Shown piece after piece: positions 12,072 to 20,110 of a stretch of 64,000 bases of DNA (its first letter is position 1; each line of letters begins with the position of its first letter). Under the pieces are notes generated by a model. It was not told where the DNA came from and did no database searches. It saw only the letters and a list, made by a program, of their open reading frames with translations. This stretch comes from Blastomonas natatoria (GTDB lineage Bacteria > Pseudomonadota > Alphaproteobacteria > Sphingomonadales > Sphingomonadaceae). The position numbers and the translations under genes are program-made. The stretch is from NCBI RefSeq assembly GCF_003201955.1, contig NZ_QJJM01000004.1:124001-188000 (forward strand). The letters are read 5' to 3'.

Positions 12072-13418
12072 TCAGGCGACGCGGATCTGTTCGACGAAAT
12101 GGCTGCTTTCGACAGCGAGTTGCTGGGCGCCATCAAAGACGCGCTTGGCGATCACCAGCATCGCTCCTGCCCGTTCCGCCGCACTCTGAGCAATGCCATT
12201 GATCGCATCGGCATCCACTCCGGCCGCCCGGCTCGCGTCGTGGGTTTGGGCGGCATTAAAGGCGATCAATTGCGTCGCCGACCTTTGCAGCGTCACTGCC
12301 CCCTGGATTTCGGCCGAGTTCGCGGCGATCCGCGCAATTGCGGTTTCGACCTGAGCATGGCCGCCCGACACTTCATCAACTGCATGCCCGATGTCGTCAA
12401 CATAGGCGCGGATGCGATTGGCTGCGGTGGCCGTCTGGTGCGACAGCAGCTTGATTTCACCGGCGACCACGGCAAAGCCGCGTCCAGCATCACCTGCCCG
12501 CGCCGCTTCTATCGTCGCGTTAAGCGCAAGCAGATTCACCTGACGCGAAATCTCCCCGATCAGGTCGATGACTGATTCGATAGATTCGGCCGATACGCGC
12601 AGATCGGCCGTACGTGCGCTGCCAGCCGATACGAGAGCAACGGCTTCCTGTGCGGCATTGCGTGCTTCCTCCGTTCGGGCCGCGATCGAATCGAGCGCGC
12701 CCGCCAGTTCGCGGCCTCTGCCTGCAATCTCCTCCATATGCGCGCTTGTCTGCACGGCAGCCGTGGCAACCGCAGCAGCACGGGTGCCGACTTGCGTCGA
12801 TCGCTCCGCCACCTCGGCAGCATCGCTTTCCAGCATCTTCGACAGCTTGTCCATCATCCGGCCCAAACTGGCGACTTCTCCTTCGAAGCGTTGAGCTGCA
12901 TTCTCGATCTGATCGGCGCGTCCGACCCTGAGGCGCGCCCGGTAAGCCTCCCATTCGCCAGCGAGTAGCGCCAATCGGCGATTGGTCAGCACTGCGAACA
13001 ACTGATTATCCCGGAGGATCATCATGCCTTCGGTGCCTCGTCCTATACGATACTGCTCCAACGTCTCGCCAATCGACTGTGCGATATCGGCAGTCGGGCA
13101 ATTGCGGATATGCGAGGTCAAGTCACCGCCATATGCCGGATTGCGCAGCAGTGCATGACCATAAGGGTTCAGCAGCAGGCGACGCATGTCGCGTTCGAAA
13201 ATGGCACCGCACGGGCGCCCCAAGGCGTCGAGCACCGGCAACAGGCGCAGGTCCTGATTGGCCTGGAATCGGTCGATCACGCTGATCAGCGTGTCGGTCC
13301 GCAAGACATGAGGCGCATTGCGATCGGAGGCGGAAAGCCAGTCGATGATCCTGTCCGATCGCACATCCGCCTCGGGCGCTGCAGTGGGGCTCGGGAGGGC
13401 GGGACGCGGCTGGGTCAT
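12072..13418 (-). CDS. Soluble methyl-accepting chemotaxis-type protein with novel N-terminal sensor
   Basis: 448 residues without a membrane segment. Residues 1-165 form a globular sensor-like region with a repeated pattern (an [17 protein letters not shown] half and a [15 protein letters not shown] half) reminiscent of CBS-type ligand domains, but I cannot assign it firmly. From about 165 the protein is a long coiled coil with the chemoreceptor hairpin tip near 285-325: [20 protein letters not shown] followed by [17 protein letters not shown]. The tip normally binds CheA/CheW. No che gene is in the window, so it may be a cytoplasmic receptor working with a distant array or a regulator of another output. 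Confidence 0.85.
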   Translation of the reverse strand: MTQPRPALPSPTAAPEADVRSDRIIDWLSASDRNAPHVLRTDTLISVIDRFQANQDLRLLPVLDALGRPCGAIFERDMRRLLLNPYGHALLRNPAYGGDLTSHIRNCPTADIAQSIGETLEQYRIGRGTEGMMILRDNQLFAVLTNRRLALLAGEWEAYRARLRVGRADQIENAAQRFEGEVASLGRMMDKLSKMLESDAAEVAERSTQVGTRAAAVATAAVQTSAHMEEIAGRGRELAGALDSIAARTEEARNAAQEAVALVSAGSARTADLRVSAESIESVIDLIGEISRQVNLLALNATIEAARAGDAGRGFAVVAGEIKLLSHQTATAANRIRAYVDDIGHAVDEVSGGHAQVETAIARIAANSAEIQGAVTLQRSATQLIAFNAAQTHDASRAAGVDADAINGIAQSAAERAGAMLVIAKRVFDGAQQLAVESSHFVEQIRVA

Positions 13419-13532
13419 ACCGCTTCAATTTACCGGAATTGTAGTAAACAACCTTTTAATAAAATATTACAGTTTCAAGACATCTACCAGATCACACAGA
13501 CCTTCATATCGGACATTGCGTGGCCGAGTAAA

Positions 13533-13757
13533 ATGAAATCTGGAAAGCAAAGAGAAAAGATAAATATTATACCGCTACCTAGTGACAAAATCTTGACGTC
13601 AATACGATCTTTAAGAAAATACCTTGAATATAATTTCGAAGCAGAGGCATCCTTTATTATCTTGATAGGCTATGGCGCCGTCCTCTTCATTGACTTTTAC
13701 ACTGAATTTCGCCTCATGCCGAAGATCGAAACGCATCTGGTGCATTGCCGAACCAGG
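13533..13757 (+). pseudogene. Possible remnant of a horizontally acquired gene in an AT-rich island
   Basis: The plus frame from ATG 13533 reads MKSGKQREKINIIPLPSD and continues through a helix-like basic segment and one hydrophobic segment (ASFIILIGYGAVLFI). Base composition and codon use are unlike the neighbours. Around 13740 the composition returns to GC-rich and the frame stays open without recognisable content, as expected if a foreign gene was truncated by fusion to local DNA. No clear Shine-Dalgarno sequence precedes the ATG. The end coordinate is approximate, and it could also be non-coding DNA. Confidence 0.25.
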
Positions 13758-13953
13758 GTCCGGCAACTGCAACTAATCTTCCCGCTCAGATCAGGGTCTT
13801 TCAACGAGGTTTTCGGCTTTCGGCCTTTCCAGGTGGCCGTGCATGGCCGGGTTGGAAGTGCCAGGATCGCATCGCTCGCGAGCGAGAAATGCTGCGCCTC
13901 CACGCATGGGCAAAGGCTTTCCGGATGCATGCGTGCCGCATTGGCTAATTTGA

Positions 13954-13982
13954 TTGATAGCTCTCTCCTATTAGGTTATAAT
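13954..13982 (+). promoter_or_regulatory. Near-consensus sigma70-type promoter with no obvious gene
   Basis: TTGATA at 13954-13959, a 17-base spacer, and a perfect TATAAT at 13977-13982. Transcription would start near 13989-13990. The next 200 bases contain no convincing open frame but include a 7-bp hairpin (CCGCACC/GGTGCGG near 13993-14016), so a small RNA is possible. Confidence 0.5.
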
Positions 13983-14367
13983 CTAGCCCGCCGCCGCACC
14001 AAATCTGCCCGGTGCGGAGCTACGGCACAGGCCTTCGCAGTCGTCGAGGGTGGCGGGTCGGGTATCAGGTGGCTTTCGCGAGGCGATCTGGATGAGGCCG
14101 AACCGAAGCGGCAGACGGTCAGCGTGCGGGGCTTGACGCTTCCTCCCCCGCCAATGCCGCCGAAAGCACAAGATGGAAGCATCGGCCCGTGGCGGAGCGG
14201 CCTGAAATCTCCGCTAATCCTCGCCGCCGTCCGCAAGGACGCCCGGCCCGCCGCCTTGCTCTCGCTTTCGAGCTGCGCCGGCTTTTGTCCGCAAATCCAA
14301 CAGGGTGTAACGGCTGGCGGCGGCGCGGGCCCTTCGACAGGCTCAGGCTGAGCGGGCTTGGGTGCCT

Positions 14368-14462
14368 GGGGCTGGACCGGTGCGTGGGGCAGCGGCTCAG
14401 GCTGAGCGGATGTGGTGCTAGGGGCTGGACCGGTGCGTGGGGCAGCGGCTCGGGCTGAGCGG
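14368..14462. repeat. Tandem duplication of a 42-bp unit
   Basis: GGGGCTGGACCGGTGCGTGG followed by GGCAGCGGCTC[A/G]GGCTGAGCGG occurs at 14368-14409 and again at 14421-14462, 53 bases apart. Both units end in the GGCTCAGGCTGAGCGG core that also occurs at 14336-14351 and 248-263, so the unit probably grew out of that dispersed repeat. Confidence 0.7.
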
Positions 14463-14509
14463 GCTTGGTGAGCCTTGCCGAGCAATCGGTATCGTGCGCG
14501 GGACCAAGA

Positions 14510-14673
14510 AAATCCTCCCCGAGCTTGTCCCGGGAAGGGGAACCGCTGGCCGAAGGTCAGCGGTGGAGGCGAAGCGGGGTCTTGGGACAGTGCGACGTCG
14601 TGCCATCTCGCTGACCCTCCACCACCCGCTATGCGGGCGGTCCCCCTCCCCCAGCGAGCAGGGGGAGGATTTT
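14510..14673. repeat. Long intergenic palindromic repeat, copy C
   Basis: Same boundaries and arm order as copies at 8528-8686 and 15132-15295, with more substitutions (GTCCCGGGAAGGGGAACCG in the first arm), suggesting an older copy. Confidence 0.85.
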
Positions 14674-14735
14674 GGAATGCCGCACCGACGCCTGTGTTGC
14701 CGCATTGTTATGGGCGAGCGGTAACGAGGCCCGAA

Positions 14736-15056
14736 TTACCGCTCGATCACGTCCATCGGATCGTCATCGCCCTCGTCGGCCAGCTCGCCGAGTTCGCTTT
14801 CCTCGTCGTCATCGTTGCGCTCGCCGGCAAAGGCGTCGGTGTCGATCCGGCCGGAGCTGACCATCTGCTCCATGCGGTCGACCAGATCGGGCTCGTCGAG
14901 CGGCATCACGCTGACGCCGCTCGCCACCTTCTCGCTGTTCTCGCTGGGATCGTCGGCACGGTGGAGCGCGTCCTCGGCGACGTCGTTCGCCTTGGGGTCG
15001 CCGCGCTGCGATTCGTTGATCGTGCCGAAGCCGTTGTCGTCGGGAATGTTGGCCAT
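14736..15056 (-). CDS. Small acidic protein of unknown function, 106 aa
   Basis: The start is chosen at MANIPDDNGFGTINESQRGD, which has an AAGGAG Shine-Dalgarno sequence at proper spacing. The upstream extension (MLCRPMPKEHL) reads through the ribosome-binding site. The protein is extremely acidic, ends in a run of Asp/Glu (RNDDDEESELGELADEGDDD), and lacks Cys, a signal peptide or a membrane segment. It is probably intrinsically disordered. I do not recognise a characterised family. It is flanked on both sides by copies C and D of the long palindromic repeat. Confidence 0.75.
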   Translation of the reverse strand: MANIPDDNGFGTINESQRGDPKANDVAEDALHRADDPSENSEKVASGVSVMPLDEPDLVDRMEQMVSSGRIDTDAFAGERNDDDEESELGELADEGDDDPMDVIER

Positions 15057-15131
15057 GAGATGCTCCTTGGGCATGGGTCTGCACAACACTACCCGCGCGG
15101 GAACGGAGCGTTCCGGTGCGCACCCTCGTTC

Positions 15132-15295
15132 AAATCCTCCCCGAGCTCGTCTCGGGGAGGGGGACCGCTGACCGCAGGTCAGAGGTGGAGGGGAAACGGG
15201 AGGGCGCTATCGCTCAGCCGGAGCACGCACCCGCTGCCCCTCCACCACCCGCTACGCGGGCGGTCCCCCTCCCCCAGCAAGCTGTGGGAGGATTT
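15132..15295. repeat. Long intergenic palindromic repeat, copy D
   Basis: Same element and orientation as at 8528-8686. It lies immediately downstream of the GNAT gene stop and upstream of the small acidic gene on the minus strand. Confidence 0.85.
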
Positions 15296-15303
15296 CTAAG
15301 CGC

Positions 15304-15894
15304 TCATCCGATCAGCGGCACATGCGGGGCGCAGTCCCTTCGGATCAGGCCGGCGAGGCGCGGGTCTTCGAGCAGTTCGATCTCGCGCCCCGTGGCCGTG
15401 AACCCCTGCGCGATATAGAAGCCGAGCGCCCTGGGATCGTCGAGCGTGCAGGTATGCACCCAGACGCGCTCCACCCCGGCGCGCCACGCCAGCGACAGCG
15501 CCTGGCCCATCAGCCAGCTGCCGAAGCCCTGCCCGGTCAGCTGCGGGATCAGCCCGAAAAACGCGATTTCGCAATTGGCGGCCTCGCGAAAATCGAGCTC
15601 GAGCATTCCGACCTCGATACCGTTCGGATCGAGCACCGCGAAGATCTCGACGGCCGGATCGGTCACGATCGCAGCCAGCGCATCATCGGCCATGGCGAGC
15701 CGCGAGAACCACAGCCAGGGCTCTCCGACGCGGCGATAGAGTGTGCGGTATTTGCCGGTATCGGGCGATTTCCAGCGCTTCAGGCGCAGCGGCACGGGCC
15801 TGACGGCGCGCGGCCCCGGCCGGGCGCGCATCTCCAGATGCGTGACGATCGTGGCAATCTCGCCGGGGGCGACCGGCAAAAAGCGCGAGCTCAT
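15304..15894 (-). CDS. GNAT-family N-acetyltransferase
   Basis: 196 residues with the GNAT core: a beta strand EVGMLELDFREAANCEIAFFGL, the acetyl-CoA pyrophosphate loop QLTGQGFGSWLM (a Q/RxxGxG/A variant) near residue 140, and the terminal DDPRALGFYIAQGFTATGREIE segment. The acceptor substrate is unknown. It starts 8 nt after the stop of the lipoprotein gene on the same strand, so the two are probably co-transcribed. The start MSSRFLPVAPGEIATIVTHLEM fits family members. Confidence 0.88.
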   Translation of the reverse strand: MSSRFLPVAPGEIATIVTHLEMRARPGPRAVRPVPLRLKRWKSPDTGKYRTLYRRVGEPWLWFSRLAMADDALAAIVTDPAVEIFAVLDPNGIEVGMLELDFREAANCEIAFFGLIPQLTGQGFGSWLMGQALSLAWRAGVERVWVHTCTLDDPRALGFYIAQGFTATGREIELLEDPRLAGLIRRDCAPHVPLIG

Positions 15895-15901
15895 GGCCGG
15901 T

Positions 15902-16588
15902 TCAGCGGAAGACGCAGTTCACGCCCGACCAGAGGTTGGTCACCCTGGCCTTGCCGCCGGTGCCATCCAATATGCCCGAAAGCCCGGCGGCGTTGAACTC
16001 GGTGCCGAGCGTCGTCTGCTCGATCTTCGCATCATAGGCATCGAGCAGCTCGGCCCGGGTGGAACCGATGCCGACGCCGCTGATCGTGGTGAGCCTGAGC
16101 GCCGTCTTGCCGTCCTTCGCTTGTGGAAGCGGCGCCCCGGTTTCATCGAGCGCCCAGCCGGCGAACAGCCCGTCGAGCGCATATAATGTCAGCCCGTCGT
16201 TCCAGCGCAGATAGGCGAGCGGCCCTGCCCCGCATTCCTCGGCCCGGCCGGCCTCGGCGCGACCTTTCAGCTTTTCGGCCACCAGCTTCAACTGATCGAG
16301 CGGCACGCCGAAGCTGAGCGGCCGGGTTGCGCCGCTATCGGGATCGATCAGCCGCAGCCCCTCGCCGTCGAGGCTGAGCACCGGGGGATGCTGCGAGGCA
16401 CCCGGCTGGGCCGCAACGCCGCCTTGTGCACCCGACAGGTCGATCGCGGGATGGCCCGGCGGCAGGTCCAGGCCGGCGTGCGGATCGCCCTCGGCCCTTG
16501 CCTGTTTCTCCGCCGGCTGCTGGCATGCGGCAAGCAGGACGAGCGCCACCAGAACGGGCGCGGAGCGGAGCGGTGCAAGGGCTGTCAT
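15902..16588 (-). CDS. Putative lipoprotein, 228 aa
   Basis: The start is placed at MTALAPLRSAPVLVALVLLAAC, a lipoprotein signal with the lipobox LLAAC. The Cys near residue 22 would be lipidated. After a linker rich in Pro, Gly and His, the mature part has two internal segments with a common look (LRLIDPDSGATRPLSFGVPL and LRLTTISGVGIGSTRAELLD), as in proteins that store calibration-like repeats, but no named domain is evident. Two further Cys could pair in the periplasm. It lies upstream of the GNAT gene in the same direction. Confidence 0.7.
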   Translation of the reverse strand: MTALAPLRSAPVLVALVLLAACQQPAEKQARAEGDPHAGLDLPPGHPAIDLSGAQGGVAAQPGASQHPPVLSLDGEGLRLIDPDSGATRPLSFGVPLDQLKLVAEKLKGRAEAGRAEECGAGPLAYLRWNDGLTLYALDGLFAGWALDETGAPLPQAKDGKTALRLTTISGVGIGSTRAELLDAYDAKIEQTTLGTEFNAAGLSGILDGTGGKARVTNLWSGVNCVFR

Positions 16589-16656
16589 GGCCCCCAAGAT
16601 GATGGCATCAGCGCCGCAGCGCAAGGCAGCTCTTGCGGCTTTTTGGAGCGGCCGGG

Positions 16657-17124
16657 TCAGCTGCCCGAGAGCATCAGCGCAGGCTTGTCGTCGCTGCTCG
16701 CGATCTGCGGGGCGATGATCTTGCTCTTGTGGCGGAACTGGCCGTCGACATGGCCGCCCTGCTCGATGGTGATGGTCTCGTAGCTGACATCGCCAGTCAC
16801 CTGCGCGCTTGCAGTGATGACCAGATCGCGGGCATCGACCGAACCGTTGACCGTGCCGGCCAGCCGTGCGCTTTCGGCAACGATCGCGCCATGGATGCTG
16901 CTCGCTTCGCCCTGGACCAGCGAGGCGCAGGAAATGTCGCCATCCACCCGGCCGTCGACGTGCAGGTCGACCTTGGCCGAGATATTGCCGGTGATCACCA
17001 CGTCTGCGCCGATGACCGAGAAGGTGGAATTGCCGACCATGCTGGATCCTGACCTGTTGGAGCGGGGGTTAGCGGCCGGCGTCGTCGGTGCGCTGTTCGG
17101 CGACGGCTTGGATCTTGAGAACAT
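16657..17124 (-). CDS. Bactofilin (DUF583/CcmA-type cytoskeletal protein)
   Basis: 155 residues. A disordered N-terminus (MFSRSKPSPNSAPTTP) is followed by the bactofilin beta-helix of short repeats (SVIGADVVITGNI, VDGRVDGDI, AGTVNGSVDA, EQGGHVDGQF) over about 35-140. Bactofilins polymerise at the membrane and recruit peptidoglycan enzymes that shape the cell. The chosen ATG has GGAGG upstream and overlaps the M23 endopeptidase gene by 56 nt. An alternative ATG at 17040, giving MVGNSTFSVIG with an AGGA upstream, would remove the overlap. Confidence 0.92.
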   Translation of the reverse strand: MFSRSKPSPNSAPTTPAANPRSNRSGSSMVGNSTFSVIGADVVITGNISAKVDLHVDGRVDGDISCASLVQGEASSIHGAIVAESARLAGTVNGSVDARDLVITASAQVTGDVSYETITIEQGGHVDGQFRHKSKIIAPQIASSDDKPALMLSGS

Positions 17125-18253
17125 CTCGGTTGGCCTCCAGGAACTGGCGGGGGTTCATCGCACGGTCGTTATGGCGCACCTCGAAATGCAGGTGCGTGCC
17201 GGTCGAACGCCCGGTGCTGCCCATGCCGCCCAGCCGTCCGCCCTTGTCGACCTTCTGGCCGACCCGCACGCCGATCGAAGAAAGATGGGCATAGCGGGTG
17301 ACGAGGCCGTTGCCGTGCGCCACTTCGACGCAATTGCCATAGCCCGATTTCACGCCGGCATAAACCACCTTGCCCTGCGCGGCGGCGAGGATCGGCGAGC
17401 CATGCGCGCCCTTGAAATCGATGCCGCTGTGCAGCGCGGCCGCGCCGGTGAACGGGTCGCGGCGATAGCCGAAGCCGCTGGTGATCGCCGGGGCCAGCGC
17501 GGGCGTACCCGAAGGAATGGCGACCAGACCGCGCTCCAGCGCGTCCATGCGCGCGAGCGTCTGGCCCAGAGCGGTGAAGCGCGGATCGAGCCGGGCATTG
17601 CGCGAACCCTTGAACGGAATGAACGGACCACCCTGAGCGCTGGCGCTGGCTCTTGCCACCATGTCCGGGTTCAGACCGAACTTGCGGATCGCCTGCTCGG
17701 CATTTTTCGCGCGAATGGCCGCGGCGCGGGTCAGCGTCTCGACGAACGCGATCTGGCGGGCTTCCATTTTCGCAAGGCCGGCGGCCTCGGGCACCATCGC
17801 GCTGATCTTGCGCGCGGTCTGCGCAGCTTCGTCGCTGCTGCCCTTTTCGGCGGGGCCGACCACGGTGCCGGCATCTTCGCTCGCAGCCTGTTCGCCGATA
17901 TAGCTGGTGACGATATCTTCGAGGAACGCCTGGCGCTTTTCCAGATCCTGAGCGACATCCTCGACCGAGGAGCGATAGGCCGCGACACGGCCGGCCGAGC
18001 TTTCGATTTCCGCCTGCTTGCGGACGAGGGCCAGCCGCTCCATGCTGATCGAATACTGGCTGACCAGCATGGCCAGCGTCACGATCAGCCACAGCAGCAG
18101 CGCAGCGGCGACGGCCCCGGCCACCGTCATCTGCAGGCGTGCGGAAACCTTCACAAACTTGATCTGACCCTGCGATCGCATGAAAAATTCGCGATCAGGG
18201 AACCATAGCGCAAGCGCGTCCGTAACGCGCTTGTGCATTGTTGAAATGCCCAT
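17069..18253 (-). CDS. M23/LytM-type peptidoglycan endopeptidase, membrane anchored
   Basis: 394 residues: cytoplasmic N-terminus, one membrane helix near 45-70 (LQMTVAGAVAAALLLWLIVTL), a coiled-coil periplasmic stretch to about 240, then a LytM domain with the zinc ligands in ALHSGIDFKG (HxxxD), and TGTHLHFEVRH (HxH). All ligands are present, so it should cut peptide cross-links. Overlap with a downstream bactofilin is a conserved arrangement in several phyla and implies joint work in cell-shape control. A shorter start at 18238 (MHKRV) is possible. Confidence 0.92.
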   Translation of the reverse strand: MGISTMHKRVTDALALWFPDREFFMRSQGQIKFVKVSARLQMTVAGAVAAALLLWLIVTLAMLVSQYSISMERLALVRKQAEIESSAGRVAAYRSSVEDVAQDLEKRQAFLEDIVTSYIGEQAASEDAGTVVGPAEKGSSDEAAQTARKISAMVPEAAGLAKMEARQIAFVETLTRAAAIRAKNAEQAIRKFGLNPDMVARASASAQGGPFIPFKGSRNARLDPRFTALGQTLARMDALERGLVAIPSGTPALAPAITSGFGYRRDPFTGAAALHSGIDFKGAHGSPILAAAQGKVVYAGVKSGYGNCVEVAHGNGLVTRYAHLSSIGVRVGQKVDKGGRLGGMGSTGRSTGTHLHFEVRHNDRAMNPRQFLEANRDVLKIQAVAEQRTDDAGR

Positions 18254-18516
18254 GCGACCCGTTCGACCCTAAAATTTAACCCCGCAGCGCCGCTAGCAAA
18301 GGGTCTGGCGGATAGCGAATCGACTCGCTCGGCTTTGCCATGAGTGGGACGAGTCGTGCGATGAATTGCAACTTCACGTAATTTTTTCGGGATTTTCCTG
18401 TCACTCATTCTGCCAGAAACGGCGACGCAAACGGTTGCGAGTCGTTTTTTTCCTATATTTGCGACGAACCGAGTCGCGGCTTGGAACCTTTTGGCTCGGC
18501 TGATACACGCCCGGAC
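18254..18516. promoter_or_regulatory. Divergent promoter region with a cluster of GANTC sites
   Basis: The region lies between the M23 gene (minus) and proA (plus). GANTC sites occur at 18322-18326, 18351-18355, 18439-18443 and 18471-18475, four in 154 bases. GANTC is the CcrM methylation target used for cell-cycle control in alphaproteobacteria. An AT-rich part at 18375-18460 (ATTTTTTC, TTTTTTTCCTATATTT) probably contains the promoters. Confidence 0.5.
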
Positions 18517-19797
18517 ATGATCGAAGCCGTGTCAAAGCCCGCCCAATCCTCAGCCCTGGATGTCATCGACCGCTGCTGCATTGCGGCGCGCCATGCCGCA
18601 CAACGGCTGCGTGGCCTGCCGGATGCGGCCAAGGCGCGTGCGCTGCGCCAGGCAGCCGTGGCCATCCGCGAGGATGCAGCGGTGATCCTCGCTGCCAATG
18701 CCCGCGACATGGCGGCGGGCGAGGCGCGCGGCCTGACGGCGGCGCTGCTCGACCGGCTCAGGCTCGACACGGCCCGGCTGCAGGCCATTGCCGACAGCGT
18801 CGATGCGGTCGCGGCGCTGCCCGATCCGGTCGGCGAGGAGATCGACCGGCGCATCGCGCCCGCTGGCATGACCTTGCGCCGCGTCCGGGTGCCGATCGGC
18901 GTGATCGGAATCATCTACGAGAGCCGGCCCAACGTGACCGTCGATGCGGCGGCCTTGTGCGTCCGCTCGGGCAATGCCGCGATCCTGCGCGGCGGCAGTG
19001 AGGCAGTGCACAGCAACCGCGCGCTGCACGCCGCTCTGGTACGGGGCTTGGGCGCTGCGGGCCTGCCCGAAGAAGTCGTGCAGCTTGTGCCCATCCAGGA
19101 CCGCGAGGCTGTCGGCGCGATGCTGGCGGCGGCGGGCGGCATCGATCTCATCATCCCGCGCGGTGGCAAGTCGCTGGTCGCGCGTGTCCAGGCCGATGCG
19201 CGTGTGCCCGTGCTCGCCCATCTGGACGGGATATGTCACAGCTTCGTCCATGCCAGCGCCGACCCGATGATGGCGGAGAAGATCGTGCTCAACGCCAAGC
19301 TGCGTCGGACGGGCATTTGCGGGGCGATGGAAACACTGCTGATCGATCGCGACTATCCGCATTCTGCGCCCCTGCTCGCCACGCTCGCCGATGCGGGCTG
19401 CGAATTGCGCGGCGACGACATGGTGATGGAGCTTGAGCCGCGCGCGGTTTCGGCGCTGGACGAGGACTGGGATACCGAATATCTCGACGCGATCCTTTCC
19501 GTTGCGTTTGTCGAAGGGCTTGACGGCGCGCTGGAGCATATCGCCCGGCACAGCTCGGGCCATACCGATGCCATCATCACGAGCGACAAGGCAGCTGCCG
19601 CGCGCTTCCAGGCTGAAGTGGACAGCGCGATCGTGATGGTCAATGCCTCGAGCCAGTTTGCAGATGGCGGCGAATTCGGGCTGGGCGCCGAGATCGGCAT
19701 CGCCACCGGGCGCCTGCATGCGCGCGGCCCCGTCGCGCTCGAGGGGCTGACCACCTATAAATGGCTGGTCGATGGCGAGGGCCATATCCGCGCCTGA
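18517..19797 (+). CDS. proA: Gamma-glutamyl phosphate reductase
   Basis: ProA reduces gamma-glutamyl phosphate to glutamate-5-semialdehyde with NADPH in proline synthesis. 426 residues from the ATG giving MIEAVSKPAQSSALDV. Conserved features include VRVPIGVIGIIYESRPNVTVDAAALC, the GNAAILRGGSEAVHSN cofactor region, the catalytic Cys in KLRRTGICGAMETLLID, and the NASSQFADGGEFGLGAEIGI C-terminal motif. proB is not adjacent. In related genomes proA is normally followed by nadD, but here a toxin-antitoxin pair intervenes. Confidence 0.96.
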   Translation: MIEAVSKPAQSSALDVIDRCCIAARHAAQRLRGLPDAAKARALRQAAVAIREDAAVILAANARDMAAGEARGLTAALLDRLRLDTARLQAIADSVDAVAALPDPVGEEIDRRIAPAGMTLRRVRVPIGVIGIIYESRPNVTVDAAALCVRSGNAAILRGGSEAVHSNRALHAALVRGLGAAGLPEEVVQLVPIQDREAVGAMLAAAGGIDLIIPRGGKSLVARVQADARVPVLAHLDGICHSFVHASADPMMAEKIVLNAKLRRTGICGAMETLLIDRDYPHSAPLLATLADAGCELRGDDMVMELEPRAVSALDEDWDTEYLDAILSVAFVEGLDGALEHIARHSSGHTDAIITSDKAAAARFQAEVDSAIVMVNASSQFADGGEFGLGAEIGIATGRLHARGPVALEGLTTYKWLVDGEGHIRA

Positions 19798-19817
19798 GCT
19801 TCGATTGCGGCGCGCAC

Positions 19818-19832
19818 GTATACAATGTATAC
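19818..19832. promoter_or_regulatory. Operator palindrome of the toxin-antitoxin operon
   Basis: A perfect GTATAC-AAT-GTATAC inverted repeat ends 8 bases before the antitoxin ATG. Ribbon-helix-helix antitoxins bind such palindromes to repress their own operon. Confidence 0.75.
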
Positions 19833-19840
19833 ACACAGGC

Positions 19841-20110
19841 ATGAGCAAGTCGCAGATCATCACCGCCCGCATCGATCCCGAGGTCATGGAACTGGTCGAT
19901 CGCGTAGCCAGGGCGCAGGGCCGCAGCCGAAGCTGGCTCGCCGCGCGCGCGATCGAGAAGATGGTGCGCGCCGAAGTGGCGATGATGGACTTCATCCAGC
20001 AGGGCGAGGACGATATTGCCGCCGGCCGCTTCCTGACGCAGGAACAGATGGAAGAGTGGGTCGAGAACCGCGTCCGCAACCGTCAGGCGATGCGGCAAGC
20101 GGCTGAATGA
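19841..20110 (+). CDS. Ribbon-helix-helix (CopG/ParD-type) antitoxin
   Basis: 89 residues from MSKSQIITARIDPEVMELVD. The N-terminal ribbon-helix-helix (about 5-45: beta strand QIITARID, then helices with GRSRSWLAARAIEKMV) binds DNA. The C-terminal helix rich in Glu and Arg should wrap the toxin. It is directly followed by the ParE-like toxin, whose ATG overlaps its stop (ATGA), and preceded by a GTATAC palindrome. Both are hallmarks of type II modules. Confidence 0.9.
   Translation: MSKSQIITARIDPEVMELVDRVARAQGRSRSWLAARAIEKMVRAEVAMMDFIQQGEDDIAAGRFLTQEQMEEWVENRVRNRQAMRQAAE

Larger units (their letters stand above)
13419..14735. other. Gene-poor 1.3-kb stretch with AT-rich island and repeats
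   Basis: No convincing full gene is visible. 13437-13700 is strikingly AT-rich; a hand count of 13561-13620 gives 18 of 60 G+C in an otherwise GC-rich window. From the ATG at 13533 the plus frame reads about 60 residues of protein-like sequence (SDKILTSIRSLRKYLEYNF, then a hydrophobic GYGAVLFIDF stretch) before merging into GC-rich sequence with no family signal. A near-consensus promoter lies at 13954-13982. 14331-14470 holds short repeats, and 14510-14673 is palindromic repeat copy C. Confidence 0.6.

Noticed and set aside
13985-14330. 6S RNA, tmRNA, SRP RNA or RNase P RNA downstream of the orphan promoter
   Set aside because: I looked for the conserved cores of each (SRP GGAAG tetraloop region, tmRNA tag-like frame, RNase P GAGGAAAGTCC block) and did not find them, so no named RNA is called.
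14331-14470. CRISPR-like array from the repeated CAGGCTGAGCGG cores
   Set aside because: Repeats are short, unevenly spaced and part of a dispersed family; there are no unique spacers of constant length and no cas genes.
13976-14485. A 169-codon minus-strand frame opposite the orphan promoter region
   Set aside because: Pro/Ala/Ser-rich low-complexity translation of repeats and GC-rich DNA with no start signal; kept only as part of the gene-poor description.
18481-18516. TTG start adding 12 residues to ProA
   Set aside because: The ATG at 18517 gives the usual N-terminal length and the added residues overlap a GANTC-containing promoter segment.
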